64,000 nt of DNA. It comes from Streptomyces sp. NRRL S-118 (GTDB lineage Bacteria; Actinomycetota; Actinomycetes; Streptomycetales; Streptomycetaceae). The position numbers were made by a program, and so were the translations under genes. The stretch lies in the NCBI RefSeq assembly GCF_000716335.1, contig NZ_KL591004.1, forward strand, positions 320,314 through 384,313, written 5' to 3'. The notes below the pieces were generated by a model. That model saw only the letters and a program-made list of their open reading frames with translations, ran no database searches and was not told the DNA's origin. This document shows, piece after piece, positions 27,660 through 36,534 of this stretch (position 1 is its first letter; every line of letters starts with the position of its first letter).

Positions 27660-29882
27660 TCAGGGCTGTGGGGAGGCGATCGCGCGGGCCGCCCGCACCT
27701 CCTGGCGCAGGGGTGCGAGGACCCCTTCGTCATCGCCCTCCAGCTCCGCCCGCACCTCCACCAGGACGTGGCTCGTGCGCAGTCCGGCGGCCAGCTCGCG
27801 CAGCTGCCCCTCGATGTCGGAGACCTCGACGGGGGCGGGCGGCGCCGCGCCGTGGTCGACGCGGACCCGGGCCGCCGTCGTGGCGTCCACGATCCTTTCC
27901 ACGGCCACCACCAGGGGCCACCAGGCGGCCGCACGGGTGCCGGTGGGCGGTGGTTCGGTCAGCGCGCGCTGGAACTCCGTGCGGACCGCCGACAGGTCCC
28001 GGTACAGGCGGCGCCGGGCCCGCAGCCGTGCGGACCGGTCCTGGCCGGCGTCCGGGCCGAAGGCGCGGACCACGTAGCGGGCGGTGTCGGCGACCGTGTC
28101 CGCGAGGCGGTCGCCGATCCGGGTGCGCCAGCTCTCCGGCCACAGCAGGTAGCCCGCGAGGAGGGTGATGGCGCAGCCGAGGAGGGAGTCGTACAGGCGC
28201 GGCAGGACGAGGTCGAAGCCCTCCCGGTTCAGCCAGTCGGACAGGAGCAGGATGACGGGCGTGATGGCGGCCGTCTGGAAGGCGTAGCCCTTCGCGGAGA
28301 ACGCCGGGATCAGCGCGGCCAGCACCATCATCACCGGCACGTCCCACCACCCGCGCGGCACCTCGGCGAGCACGACGGCCGCGATGGCCAGGCCGCCCAC
28401 GGTGCCGAGCGCGCGCAGCACGGCCCGGGAGAAGACGGACCCGAAATCGGGCTTCAGGACGAAGGTGACGGTCAGGGCCACCCAGTACGAACGCGGAACG
28501 GCGATCAGCGAGACGAGGGACTGGGCCGTCCCGATGCACAGCGCGAGGCGCAGCCCGTACCGCCACGACGCACCCGAGAACAACACGTTGCGGGTGGTGC
28601 GCCGGATCCGGACGACCAGCCCGGCGGGGCGGCCGAGCCGGTCGTCGACGTTGTACGGGCCGGGCTCGGCGCTGTGGACGACGGTCGCGGCGTGGCGCAG
28701 GGCGTGGTCGACCGCCCGCTCGGAGGGGCCGGAGGGGTGGGGCAGGCCGTGGGGCAGGCCGGGTGGCGCCGCCGCGGTGGCCCCGTCCGTCTCGACGGCC
28801 GTGGCGAGGTCCCGTACCGCCGCCGGGACCGCGGCGGGGAGCGGGCGGCCGCGCTGGTGCGCCGCCGGCGCCGCCTCGACGATCGGGATCACCGCGTTGA
28901 GCTGCGCGAGCTGGCGCACGAGCGTCGGGTTGCGGCCGTGGTCGCGGGCGCGGCGCGCCAGGACCAGGTCGTACGCGGTGTTCAGGGCCCCGGTGACCGC
29001 GGGGCGCAGGTCGTCGTACGCCGGTGTGCCCGCCGCCGCGAGCAGGTCGGCGACCGCCCGGTAGGTGGCGGCGACGGCCCGCCGCTCGGGCACGCCGCCG
29101 CGCAGCGGCCACCCGAGGAGGGTGAGCACGAGGACCACCGCGCCGCCGAGCGTCAGCAGCAGCGGCGCCGTCCACCACGGGCTGGGCATCGGCAGTCCGG
29201 CGCCGACGACGGCGTTGAGGAGGAGCAGCAGCCCGGACACGGACGCCACGGCACCGATCGAGGAGATCATGCCGGAGGCGAGCGCGATCAGGGTGAGGAC
29301 CGCGACGGCGAGCAGGCCCTCGCCGTGGACCAGCGTGCCGAGGGTCACGCCCAGGGCACCGAAGAGCTGCGGCACGGCGATGTTGAAGACGCGCATCCGG
29401 TACGCGTCGGCGGTGTCGCCGATCACGCCGGACAGCGCCCCCATGGACACCAGGGCGCCGTACAGGGGCCGGCCGATCGCGATGCCGACCGCGAGGGGCG
29501 CGGCGAGCGCCACCGAGGCGCGGGCGACGGCCGCCCACGGGACGGGCGCGGACTCGGGCCGCAGCCCGCGCATCAGCCACTCGGGCGGCGCGAGCCGTAC
29601 GGTGCCGGGCCGTGCGGTGTCGGGCCGTGCGGTGTCGGGCCGTGCGGTGTCGGGCCGTGCGGTGTCGCGCGCGCCTGCCGCGCCACCGGTCGGCGGCTCG
29701 GCAGGCCGCGTCACCGGCGCATCCGGTGGCGGCGGGTCGTGTGCGGACGGGCCCCGCTCCGGGGGTTCCGGTGCGGGTGGGCCCTGTGCCGGCGGTTCCG
29801 GTGGCGGCGGGTCGTGTGCGGGCGGATCCTGTGCCGGCGGGTCGTGTGCCGGTGGGTCCGGTGTCGTGGGGTCCGGTGTCAT
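27660..29882 (-). CDS. FUSC-family membrane protein with proline-rich N-terminus
   Basis: A 740-residue protein. The first 95 residues are a disordered Pro/Asp/His/Ala repeat (PPAHDPPAQDPP type) ending in four RPDTA/RPGT repeats. Two six-helix bundles follow at about 115-270 and 445-580, separated and followed by soluble helical domains, the aromatic-acid exporter/FUSC (AaeB/YccS-like) layout; the second bundle contains the family's SYWVALTVTFVLKPDFGSVF. It likely exports aromatic or other organic acids, or forms a membrane channel component. The ATG at 29882 is used, and an upstream GTG is possible. The proline-rich head is not typical of the family and is encoded by variable-looking short DNA repeats. 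Confidence 0.85.
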   Translation of the reverse strand: MTPDPTTPDPPAHDPPAQDPPAHDPPPPEPPAQGPPAPEPPERGPSAHDPPPPDAPVTRPAEPPTGGAAGARDTARPDTARPDTARPDTARPGTVRLAPPEWLMRGLRPESAPVPWAAVARASVALAAPLAVGIAIGRPLYGALVSMGALSGVIGDTADAYRMRVFNIAVPQLFGALGVTLGTLVHGEGLLAVAVLTLIALASGMISSIGAVASVSGLLLLLNAVVGAGLPMPSPWWTAPLLLTLGGAVVLVLTLLGWPLRGGVPERRAVAATYRAVADLLAAAGTPAYDDLRPAVTGALNTAYDLVLARRARDHGRNPTLVRQLAQLNAVIPIVEAAPAAHQRGRPLPAAVPAAVRDLATAVETDGATAAAPPGLPHGLPHPSGPSERAVDHALRHAATVVHSAEPGPYNVDDRLGRPAGLVVRIRRTTRNVLFSGASWRYGLRLALCIGTAQSLVSLIAVPRSYWVALTVTFVLKPDFGSVFSRAVLRALGTVGGLAIAAVVLAEVPRGWWDVPVMMVLAALIPAFSAKGYAFQTAAITPVILLLSDWLNREGFDLVLPRLYDSLLGCAITLLAGYLLWPESWRTRIGDRLADTVADTARYVVRAFGPDAGQDRSARLRARRRLYRDLSAVRTEFQRALTEPPPTGTRAAAWWPLVVAVERIVDATTAARVRVDHGAAPPAPVEVSDIEGQLRELAAGLRTSHVLVEVRAELEGDDEGVLAPLRQEVRAARAIASPQP
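29596..29670 (-). repeat. 15-bp tandem repeat in the FUSC gene
   Basis: Five units of 15 bp (29596-29670): the middle three are identical (CGTGCGGTGTCGGGC on the plus strand) and the outer two are variants. They encode ARPDT repeats on the minus strand, so copy-number change would keep the frame. Confidence 0.85.
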
Positions 29883-29914
29883 GGGTAGCGGTGCCGGGGG
29901 ATCAGGTGCCGGGA

Positions 29915-30025
29915 TCAGTACGCCTCGGCACGGGGCGGGCGGACCGTCGCGCCGTCCGGGCCCTCGCCGGCCCGGTGCCCGGCGACGGGCGCTCCGCCGC
30001 GGCCGGGGACCTGCTCGTCGTCCAT
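29915..30025 (-). CDS. possible 36-residue small protein
   Basis: An ORF of 37 codons (MDDEQVPGRGGAPVAG at the start) with a good AAGGGGAGG ribosome site just before ATG 30025, between the EEP gene and the FUSC gene on the same strand. It has a charged, Gly/Pro-rich composition and no known domain. It may be translated as a small leader or coupling ORF, but it could be chance. Confidence 0.3.
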   Translation of the reverse strand: MDDEQVPGRGGAPVAGHRAGEGPDGATVRPPRAEAY

Positions 30026-30060
30026 GGCCTCCCCTTGTCCATGCCCTCCACCTTCCCGGA

Positions 30061-31017
30061 TCAGCGGTGGGCGTGCAGGTCGAGTTCGACGAGCAGGGCG
30101 CGGTGGTCCGTGCGCGGCACGTCGAGGAAGCGGGCGCCGCGCACCGAGAGGTCGTCCCCGCCGACCAGCACGTGGTCGATCTGCGCGTACGGCGGCAGGG
30201 GCCCGGCCCCCTGCGGCCACGACGGGGTGCGGAAGGCCCCGGCCAGGCGCGCGGCATCGTGCAGGGCGCCCGCGTCGAGGACGGCGCGGAAGGCGGCGTG
30301 GTCCTGGGTGGCGTTGAAGTCCCCGGCGACGAGGAGCGGCCCGCCGTGCGCGTGCCGGGCGGCGTCGTCGCGCAGCAGCCCCAGCTCCCGCTTCCAGACG
30401 GCGACCTGGCCGGGCAGCGGAGGCATCGGGTGGGCGAGCCGCAGCCGCACGTCGCGGCCGGCGACGCGTGCGACGGCGCCCGGCATGCCCATCACCGAGG
30501 GCAGGGCGGGCCCGGACGTGAGCGGGTGGGCGCTGAGGATCAGGGACCCGGTGGAGCCCTCGCCCGCCACCTGCGCGCGATGCGGGTACGCCGCGCTCAG
30601 GGTCCGGGCGCAGGCCGGGTCGCACTCCGTGACGAAGACCAGGTCGGGCCGTTCGCGCCGGATCACCCGCAGCAGTTCGTGCGTCGCACCGCCGAACTCG
30701 ACGTTGGCGGCGAGGACGCGCAGCGGCGCCGCGACCGGGCGGCCCTCCGCAGGGGTCGAGGCCGGCCCGTACGGCCGGCTGTACCAGGCGGTGACGGCGA
30801 GCAGGACGGCCGCCCAGCCGGCCAGGACCCGGCACCGGGCCGCGAGGGCCACGAGGAGGCCGAGCACCGTGGGGAGGGCGAGCCAGGGCAGGAAGGACAG
30901 GAGCTGCGGCACGGGCGTCACGGCGTCGATCCCGACCACGCGGCACCCCACGACAGCGGTGATGCCGATGAGCACCGCGCCGACCGTCCGGGCGGCGGCG
31001 TGGCGGTGGCGGAGCAC
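30061..31017 (-). CDS. endonuclease/exonuclease/phosphatase-fold membrane protein
   Basis: A 318-residue protein with three transmembrane helices in the first 90 residues, followed by an EEP (DNase I-like) domain. Catalytic marks are the Asn in AANVEFGG, the Glu in FVTECDP, GDFNAT and the closing TDHRALLVEL with its Asp-His pair. It should hydrolyse phosphodiester or phosphate-ester bonds, with the domain probably facing outside. The GTG start at 31017 was chosen because residues before it look non-coding; no clear Shine-Dalgarno is seen. It is likely in one transcription unit with the FUSC gene. Confidence 0.85.
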   Translation of the reverse strand: MLRHRHAAARTVGAVLIGITAVVGCRVVGIDAVTPVPQLLSFLPWLALPTVLGLLVALAARCRVLAGWAAVLLAVTAWYSRPYGPASTPAEGRPVAAPLRVLAANVEFGGATHELLRVIRRERPDLVFVTECDPACARTLSAAYPHRAQVAGEGSTGSLILSAHPLTSGPALPSVMGMPGAVARVAGRDVRLRLAHPMPPLPGQVAVWKRELGLLRDDAARHAHGGPLLVAGDFNATQDHAAFRAVLDAGALHDAARLAGAFRTPSWPQGAGPLPPYAQIDHVLVGGDDLSVRGARFLDVPRTDHRALLVELDLHAHR

Positions 31018-31154
31018 CCGGGAATTCTGGCACGCCCGGCTCCCCGCGCGACCGCCGGCTGATCCACTTGCCGGACCGCGGCGGCGGGTGTGCCCTGGGG
31101 TGATGGGGAGGGGATGAGCGCGGCCGAGGGGGGAGGAGCGGGAAGGAGCTCGCC

Positions 31155-31568
31155 ATGTCCGCACACACCACGCTGCCGGGCCGGCATCGCCGTTCGGTGG
31201 AAGGCCCCCCGGGACGCACGCGCGGTCACAGCCGCGCCGGCTGGATCGTGCCCCTCGTCCTCGCGGTGCTCTACGGCTTCTACGCCCAGAACATCGAGCG
31301 CGAGGGCTCCATGGTCACCGTGGGGCAGGCGATGCTCGGTGTCGTGAGCGGCCTGGTGTTCGGCGTCCTGTGCCACCTCCTGTGGCGCTACCGCGGCCGG
31401 CTGCCCCGCGAACTGCGGGCGGTGGCGTTCGGCTCGCTCGCGGGCCTCGCCGTCGGGTGGCTCTACAGCCTGAGCGGCAACAGCGTCCTGACGGTGGCGG
31501 TGGTGTCCCTGATCGTCGGTGCGGGGGTGGGGTGCGCGGCGTTCTACGTGTTCTACACGCACGAATAG
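31155..31568 (+). CDS. small integral membrane protein
   Basis: A 137-residue protein. A basic, Gly/His-rich N-terminus of about 28 residues is followed by three or four transmembrane helices (WIVPLVLAVLYGFYAQ, VGQAMLGVVSGLVFGVLCHL, AVAFGSLAGLAVGWLYSL, VLTVAVVSLIVGAGVGCAAF). It resembles conserved streptomycete small membrane proteins of unknown role. The start has GAAGGAG upstream. It is divergent from the EEP gene. Confidence 0.8.
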   Translation: MSAHTTLPGRHRRSVEGPPGRTRGHSRAGWIVPLVLAVLYGFYAQNIEREGSMVTVGQAMLGVVSGLVFGVLCHLLWRYRGRLPRELRAVAFGSLAGLAVGWLYSLSGNSVLTVAVVSLIVGAGVGCAAFYVFYTHE

Positions 31569-31680
31569 CGACCGCGCGGCGGCTTCGGCGGACGCGACGG
31601 CCCCGGAGGTCCGGCGGGCGCGGTTCCTCGGCGGGCCCGGTGGGCGCGGCAGCTCCGCGGTCCGGCGGCTCGGCAGGTCC

Positions 31681-31752
31681 GGCGGCTTCGACGGACGCGG
31701 CGGCTTCGACGGACGCGGCGGCTCCGGCGGACGCGGCGGACGCGGCGGGCGC
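31681..31752. repeat. 18-bp tandem repeat in a convergent gap
   Basis: Three 18-bp units (31681-31698, 31699-31716 identical; 31717-31734 variant) followed by 9-bp half units to 31752. It lies in the 207-bp gap 31569-31775 between two convergent genes. No gene is seen in the gap. Confidence 0.8.
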
Positions 31753-31775
31753 CGGTCGGCAGACCCCCGGAGCGG

Positions 31776-32861
31776 TCAGGCACCGTCGGGGCCGCGGCGG
31801 AGAGTGGCCGGGTGCGGCGGGGCCGTCTCCGGGACCCCCGCGGGCCGCAGGGCCGCGAACTCCGCGCGCAGCACGGGCACGACCTCCTCGCCGAGCATGT
31901 CGAGCTGTTCGAGGACGGTCTTCAGCGGCAGCCCTGCGTGATCCATCAGGAACAGCTGGCGCTGGTAGTCGCCCGCCACCTCCCGGAAGCCGAGGGTGCG
32001 TTCGACGACCTGCTGCGGCGAACCGACCGTCAGCGGGGTCCGGGCCGTGTACTCCTCCAGGGTCGGCCCGTGCCCGTACACCGGTGCGTTGTCGAAGTAC
32101 GGCCGGAATTCGCGGACCGCGTCCTGCGAGCGGCGGCGCATGAAGACCTGGCCGCCCAGGCCCACGATGGCCTGCTCGGGTGCGCCGTGCCCGTAGTGGG
32201 CGTACCGCTCGCGGTAGAGCGTGACCATCTGCCGGGTGTGCTCGGAGGGCCAGAAGATGTTGTTGTGGAAGAAGCCGTCCCCGTAGTACGCGGCCTGCTC
32301 GGCGATCTCCCGGGACCGGATGGAGCCGTGCCAGACGAACGGCGGCACCCCGTCCAGCGGCCGCGGTGTGGCGGTGAAACCCTCCAGCGGCGTACGGAAG
32401 TGCCCCTTCCAGTCGACCACCTCGTCCCTCCACAGCTTGTGGAGGAGTCCGTAGTTCTCGACGGTGAGCGGGATGCCCTGGCTGATGTCCTGTCCGAACC
32501 ACGGGTACACCGGCGGGGTGTTGCCGCGCCCCAGCATCAGGTCGACGCGCCCGTCCGCGAGGTGCTGGAGCATCGAGTAGTCCTCGGCGATCTTCACCGG
32601 GTCGTTGGTGGTGATCAGGGTCGTGGACGTCGACAGCACGAGCCGGCGGGTGCGGGCGGCGACGTACCCGAGCAGCGTCGTCGGGGAGGACGGCACGAAC
32701 GGCGGGTTGTGGTGCTCACCGGTGGCGAAGACGTCCAGCCCGACCTCCTCCGCCTTGAGGGCGAGGGTGACCATCGATCTGATCCGCTCGTGCTCGGTCG
32801 GGGCACGGCCGGTGGCCGGGTCGGGTGTCACGTCGCCGACCGTGAAGATCCCGAACTCCAT
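31776..32861 (-). CDS. LLM-class flavin-dependent oxidoreductase
   Basis: A 361-residue luciferase-like monooxygenase-family protein (TIM barrel). Conserved segments are MEFGIFTVGDV, FATGEHHNPPFVPSSP, RRLVLSTSTTLITTNDPVKI, EDYSMLQHLADGRVDLMLGRG and LTVGSPQQVVERT. It uses reduced FMN or F420 to oxidise or reduce an organic substrate in the cytoplasm. The ATG at 32861 is preferred; an in-frame GTG lies 9 nt upstream. It is divergent from the cobL operon; the 201-bp gap shows no riboswitch. Confidence 0.9.
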   Translation of the reverse strand: MEFGIFTVGDVTPDPATGRAPTEHERIRSMVTLALKAEEVGLDVFATGEHHNPPFVPSSPTTLLGYVAARTRRLVLSTSTTLITTNDPVKIAEDYSMLQHLADGRVDLMLGRGNTPPVYPWFGQDISQGIPLTVENYGLLHKLWRDEVVDWKGHFRTPLEGFTATPRPLDGVPPFVWHGSIRSREIAEQAAYYGDGFFHNNIFWPSEHTRQMVTLYRERYAHYGHGAPEQAIVGLGGQVFMRRRSQDAVREFRPYFDNAPVYGHGPTLEEYTARTPLTVGSPQQVVERTLGFREVAGDYQRQLFLMDHAGLPLKTVLEQLDMLGEEVVPVLRAEFAALRPAGVPETAPPHPATLRRGPDGA

Positions 32862-33062
32862 CGCGCTCACACCTCTCGCTTCCCGGACGCGGGCGCGTTC
32901 CCCCGGCGATCCGCCTGTTCGCGCCCCGCACCCGCGCGGGCTCCGGCGCAGCTTCGCCGGCTGCTCCTCCACCTTGGCGAACCCGCGCCGAAGCAGCCAC
33001 CGGAACGCCACCGGAAAGCCACTGGTGGGACCCCCGGACACCACCGGGTAGGGTTCCGGCCC

Positions 33063-34322
33063 GTGAGCAGCCCCATACCCCCCGTCGCCCCGGGCACCGT
33101 CCCCGTGACCGTCGTCGGCATCGGCGCGGATGGCTGGGCCGGGCTCGCCGACGCCTCCCGCGACGCCCTGCGCACCGCCGAGGTCGTCATCGGCGGTGAC
33201 CGGCAGCTCGCCCTCCTTCCCCACGACGCGTGCCGCGCCGAGCGCGTCGCCTGGCCCTCGCCGCTGCGCCCCGCCGTGCCCCGGCTGCTCGACGAGCACG
33301 CCGGGCGCACCGTCGCGGTACTGGCCAGCGGCGACCCCATGTTCTACGGGATCGGCCGCGCGCTCGCCGAGACCGTCGGCCCCGAGCGGCTGCACGTCCT
33401 GCCGCACCCGTCGTCCGTCTCGTACGCCTGCGCCCGCCTCGGCTGGCCGCAGGAGGACACCACGACGGTCACGCTGGTCGGCCGGCCGCTCGCGTCGCTG
33501 GCCGCCGCACTGCACGACGGCCGGCGGCTGCTGGTCCTCGCCGCGGGCGCGCGGACGCCCGGCGAGGTGGCGGAGCTGCTGCGCGAGCGCGGGTTCGGGC
33601 CCAGCCGCCTGGACGTGCTGGAGCAGCTCGGCTCGGAGCGCGAGAACCGGCTGTCCGGCACTGCGGACACCTGGCAGCACCCGCCCGGCGACCCCCTGAA
33701 CGTCATCGCCGTCACCTGCGTGCGGGCCGGCGGCGCGCTGCGGCTGGGAGCCGTGCCCGGCCTGCCGGACGCGGCCTACGACCACGACGGCCAGCTCACC
33801 AAGCGGCACGTGCGCGCCGCGACGCTCGCCGCGCTCGCGCCCGCGCCGGGCGAGCTGCTGTGGGACGTGGGCGGCGGCTCCGGCTCGATCGGCATCGAGT
33901 GGATGCGCACCCACCCCTCCTGCCGCGCGATCACGGTGGAGCGCTCCGCCGGACGCGCCGACCGCATCGCCCACAACGCGGAGGTGCTGGGCGTGCCCGC
34001 ACTGCGGGTGGTCACCGGGGCCGCACCTGGGGCCCTGGCCGGTCTGCCCGCGCCCGACGCGGTGTTCATCGGCGGCGGCCTGACCGCACCCGGGCTGCTG
34101 GACGCCTGCTGGGACGCCCTGCGCCCGGGCGGGCGGCTGGTCGCCAACACCGTGACCCTCGAGTCCGAGGCGGTGCTCGCCGATCGCCACCGGCGGTACG
34201 GCGGCGAGCTCGTACGGCTCTCCGTCGCGCACGCCGTCCCGGTGGGCGGTTTCACCGGCTGGCGCCAGGCCATGCCGGTCACGCAATGGTCCGTAACCAA
34301 GCCTGGAGAAGTTCCACGATGA
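33063..34322 (+). CDS. cobL: precorrin-6Y C5,15-methyltransferase (decarboxylating), CbiE-CbiT fusion
   Basis: A 419-residue bifunctional enzyme of corrin ring synthesis. It methylates C5 and C15 and decarboxylates the C12 acetate of precorrin-6Y. The N-terminal half is a CbiE-type SAM methyltransferase (VTVVGIGADGWAGL; VLASGDPMFYGIGR). The C-terminal half is the CbiT Rossmann methyltransferase (ELLWDVGGGSGSIGIEW, ITVERS, DAVFIGGGL). The length fits CobL. Start GTG 33063. Its stop overlaps the cobM start (ATGA). Confidence 0.95.
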   Translation: MSSPIPPVAPGTVPVTVVGIGADGWAGLADASRDALRTAEVVIGGDRQLALLPHDACRAERVAWPSPLRPAVPRLLDEHAGRTVAVLASGDPMFYGIGRALAETVGPERLHVLPHPSSVSYACARLGWPQEDTTTVTLVGRPLASLAAALHDGRRLLVLAAGARTPGEVAELLRERGFGPSRLDVLEQLGSERENRLSGTADTWQHPPGDPLNVIAVTCVRAGGALRLGAVPGLPDAAYDHDGQLTKRHVRAATLAALAPAPGELLWDVGGGSGSIGIEWMRTHPSCRAITVERSAGRADRIAHNAEVLGVPALRVVTGAAPGALAGLPAPDAVFIGGGLTAPGLLDACWDALRPGGRLVANTVTLESEAVLADRHRRYGGELVRLSVAHAVPVGGFTGWRQAMPVTQWSVTKPGEVPR

Positions 34323-35068
34323 CCGTCTACTTCATCGGGGCGGGCCCCGGCGCCGCCGACCTCATCACCGTGCGCGGCGCCCGTACCCTCGCCTCCTGCC
34401 AGGTGTGCCTGTACGCGGGCTCCCTGGTGCCGCGCGAGCTGCTCGCCGAGTGCCCGCCGGACGCCCGGCTCGTCGACACCGCCCGGCTCGACCTGGACGC
34501 GATCACCGCCGAGCTGGTCCGCGCCCATGAGGAGGGCCACGACGTCGCCCGGCTCCACTCCGGCGACCCGTCCGTCTTCAGCGCCGTGGCCGAGCAGATG
34601 CGGCGGCTCGACGCGGCCGGCATCCCCTACGAGGTCGTCCCGGGCGTACCGGCCTTCGCCGCCGCGGCGGCCGCGCTGAAGCGGGAGCTCACCGTGCCGA
34701 CCGTTGGCCAGACCGTGATCCTGACGCGGATCGCCGAGCAGGCCACGCCGATGCCGCAGGGCGAGGACCTCGCGACGCTGGGCCGCAGCGGCGCGCTGCT
34801 GGTGCTGCACCTGGCGGCCCGCTACGTCGACCGGGTCGTCGCCGAGCTGGTGCCGCACTACGGCGAGGACTGCCCCGCCGCCGTCGTCGCCATGGCCAGC
34901 CGCCCGGACGAGGTCGTCCTGCGGGGCACGCTCGCCGACATCGCTGCCGCCACGAAGGAGGCCGGCATCACGCGCACGGCGGTCATCCTCGTGGGCCGCA
35001 CGCTGGGCGCGACCCAGTTCCGGGACAGCCACCTGTACTCGCCGGAGCGCGACCGGCACGTCTGCTGA
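34319..35068 (+). CDS. cobM: precorrin-4 C11-methyltransferase
   Basis: A 249-residue tetrapyrrole SAM methyltransferase. VYFIGAGPGAADLITVRG is the SAM-binding P-loop-like motif; LHSGDPSVFSAVAEQMRRL and EVVPGVPAFAAAAAALKREL are the CobM/CbiF-specific regions. It adds the C11 methyl to precorrin-4. It is translationally coupled to cobL (4-bp overlap). The operon ends here: a repeat-filled gap separates it from convergent cbiD. Confidence 0.95.
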   Translation: MTVYFIGAGPGAADLITVRGARTLASCQVCLYAGSLVPRELLAECPPDARLVDTARLDLDAITAELVRAHEEGHDVARLHSGDPSVFSAVAEQMRRLDAAGIPYEVVPGVPAFAAAAAALKRELTVPTVGQTVILTRIAEQATPMPQGEDLATLGRSGALLVLHLAARYVDRVVAELVPHYGEDCPAAVVAMASRPDEVVLRGTLADIAAATKEAGITRTAVILVGRTLGATQFRDSHLYSPERDRHVC

Positions 35069-35214
35069 CCACGGTCGACCCCGCACACCTCGCCGACCTC
35101 GGCGCCGTCCCGGTCCCGGCCGGGGTGGGTGAGCTCCTGCCGCCCCGGTCGAACGTCACCACGGAGCCGAGACCGGGTGGTCGCTTCCCGCCGACGTCAC
35201 CCGACCTACGGTGG

Positions 35215-35329
35215 GTGCGACCGGAGGTATCGGCCGGGTGCGACCGGAGGTATCGGCCGGGTGCGACCGGAGGTATCGGCCGGGTGCGACCGGAGGTATC
35301 GGCCGGGTGCGACCGGATGCATCGGCCGG
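35215..35329. repeat. five-copy 23-bp tandem repeat
   Basis: Five 23-bp units, 35215-35237, 35238-35260, 35261-35283, 35284-35306 and 35307-35329. The first four are identical (core CCGGAGGTATCGGCCGG) and the last has two changes. It lies between convergent cobM and cbiD. The rest of 35069-35407 has no gene I can support. Confidence 0.95.
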
Positions 35330-35407
35330 GGGTGGACGGGATCCAGGCCGGGAGGGGCCGAGAGGGTCCGGGAGGGCCCGGGAGGTCCCGGCCGGAAGGG
35401 CGGAGCC

Positions 35408-36523
35408 TCAGCCGACGGCGCTGCGGCCCACCACGTTCCCGGCGCGGTCGATGCAGACCACGTCCACCCGGACCGGGGCGCCGCGCAGGACGTCCAGTGC
35501 CTGGTCGCGGGCCGCGGCCGCGACCAGGTCGCCCAGCGGTACGCCGCGGGCCGTGCACAGCTGGAGCGCGGCGAGCCCGGTGTTGGCCCCGGCCACCTCC
35601 GCCGCCAGCTCCTCGTCGGCGCCGCCCGCGCGGGCCAGCCCGGCCAGGAACCCCTTGTCGACCTGGGAGCGTGCCGAGTGCAGGTCCAGGTGCCCGGCGG
35701 CCAGCTTGGACAGTTTGGCGAAGCCGCCGCAGATGGTGAGCCGCTCGACGGGGTGCCTGCGCACGTACTTGAGCACCGCCCCCGCGAAGTCGCCCATGTC
35801 CAGCAGCGCGTCCTCGGGCAGCCCGTACAGCGACACGACCGTCTTCTCGGACGTCGACCCCGTGCAGCCGGCGACGTGCGTGCGGCCCGCCGCCCGGGCC
35901 ACGTCCACACCGCGCCGGATGGAGTCGATCCAGGCCGAGCACGAGTACGGCACCACGATCCCGGTCGTCCCCAGGATCGACAGCCCGCCCAGGATCCCCA
36001 GGCGGGGGTTCCACGTGGAACGGGCGATCTCCTCGCCGTGATCCACCGAGACGGTGACCTCGACATCCCCGGTGCCGCCGTGCGCGGCGGCGACCCGCGC
36101 GATGTGCTCACGCATCATCTGCCGCGGGACGGGGTTGATGGCCGGTTCGCCGACCTCCAGCGGCAGCCCGGGCCGGGTCACCGTCCCGACGCCGGACCCC
36201 GCCCGGAAGACCACCCCCGCGCCCGGCGGGAGCTTCCTGACCGTGACCCTGACCAGCGCGCCGTGCGTCACATCGGGGTCGTCCCCGGCGTCCTTCACGA
36301 TCCCGGCCATGGCGGACGTGCCGGTGAGCTCCTCGGCCGCGAGCGCGAAGGCCGGCGTCTGCCCCTTGGGCAGCGCGATGCTCACCGGGTCGGGGAACTC
36401 CCCGGTCAGCAGCGCCGTGTACGCGGCGGTCGTGGCCGCCGTGGCGCAGGCCCCGGTGGTCCAGCCGGCCCGGAGCCCGGTGTGCTTGAGTTGCGCACTA
36501 CGCCCACCCGTCGCCTCACCCAT
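35408..36523 (-). CDS. cbiD: cobalt-precorrin-5B C1-methyltransferase
   Basis: The CbiD enzyme, 371 residues, methylates C1 with extrusion of the C20 fragment in corrin synthesis. Family marks are LRAGWTTGACATAATTAAYT near the N-terminus, GVGTVTRPGLPLEVGEPAIN, NPRLGILGGLSILGTTGIV, YSCSAWIDSI, GCTGSTSE and GGFAKLSKLAAGHLDLH. It is divergent from cobK with only 11 bp between starts. The aerobic counterpart CobF is not present in the window, so CbiD appears to do this step. Confidence 0.95.
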   Translation of the reverse strand: MGEATGGRSAQLKHTGLRAGWTTGACATAATTAAYTALLTGEFPDPVSIALPKGQTPAFALAAEELTGTSAMAGIVKDAGDDPDVTHGALVRVTVRKLPPGAGVVFRAGSGVGTVTRPGLPLEVGEPAINPVPRQMMREHIARVAAAHGGTGDVEVTVSVDHGEEIARSTWNPRLGILGGLSILGTTGIVVPYSCSAWIDSIRRGVDVARAAGRTHVAGCTGSTSEKTVVSLYGLPEDALLDMGDFAGAVLKYVRRHPVERLTICGGFAKLSKLAAGHLDLHSARSQVDKGFLAGLARAGGADEELAAEVAGANTGLAALQLCTARGVPLGDLVAAAARDQALDVLRGAPVRVDVVCIDRAGNVVGRSAVG

Positions 36524-36534
36524 GGACCGTCACC

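Noticed and set aside
32862..33062. Cobalamin riboswitch in front of cobL
   Set aside because: No B12-box core or GCCACTG motif found in the 201-bp gap.
35215..35329. CRISPR array
   Set aside because: Units are directly abutting with no spacers and no cas genes are present; it is a minisatellite.
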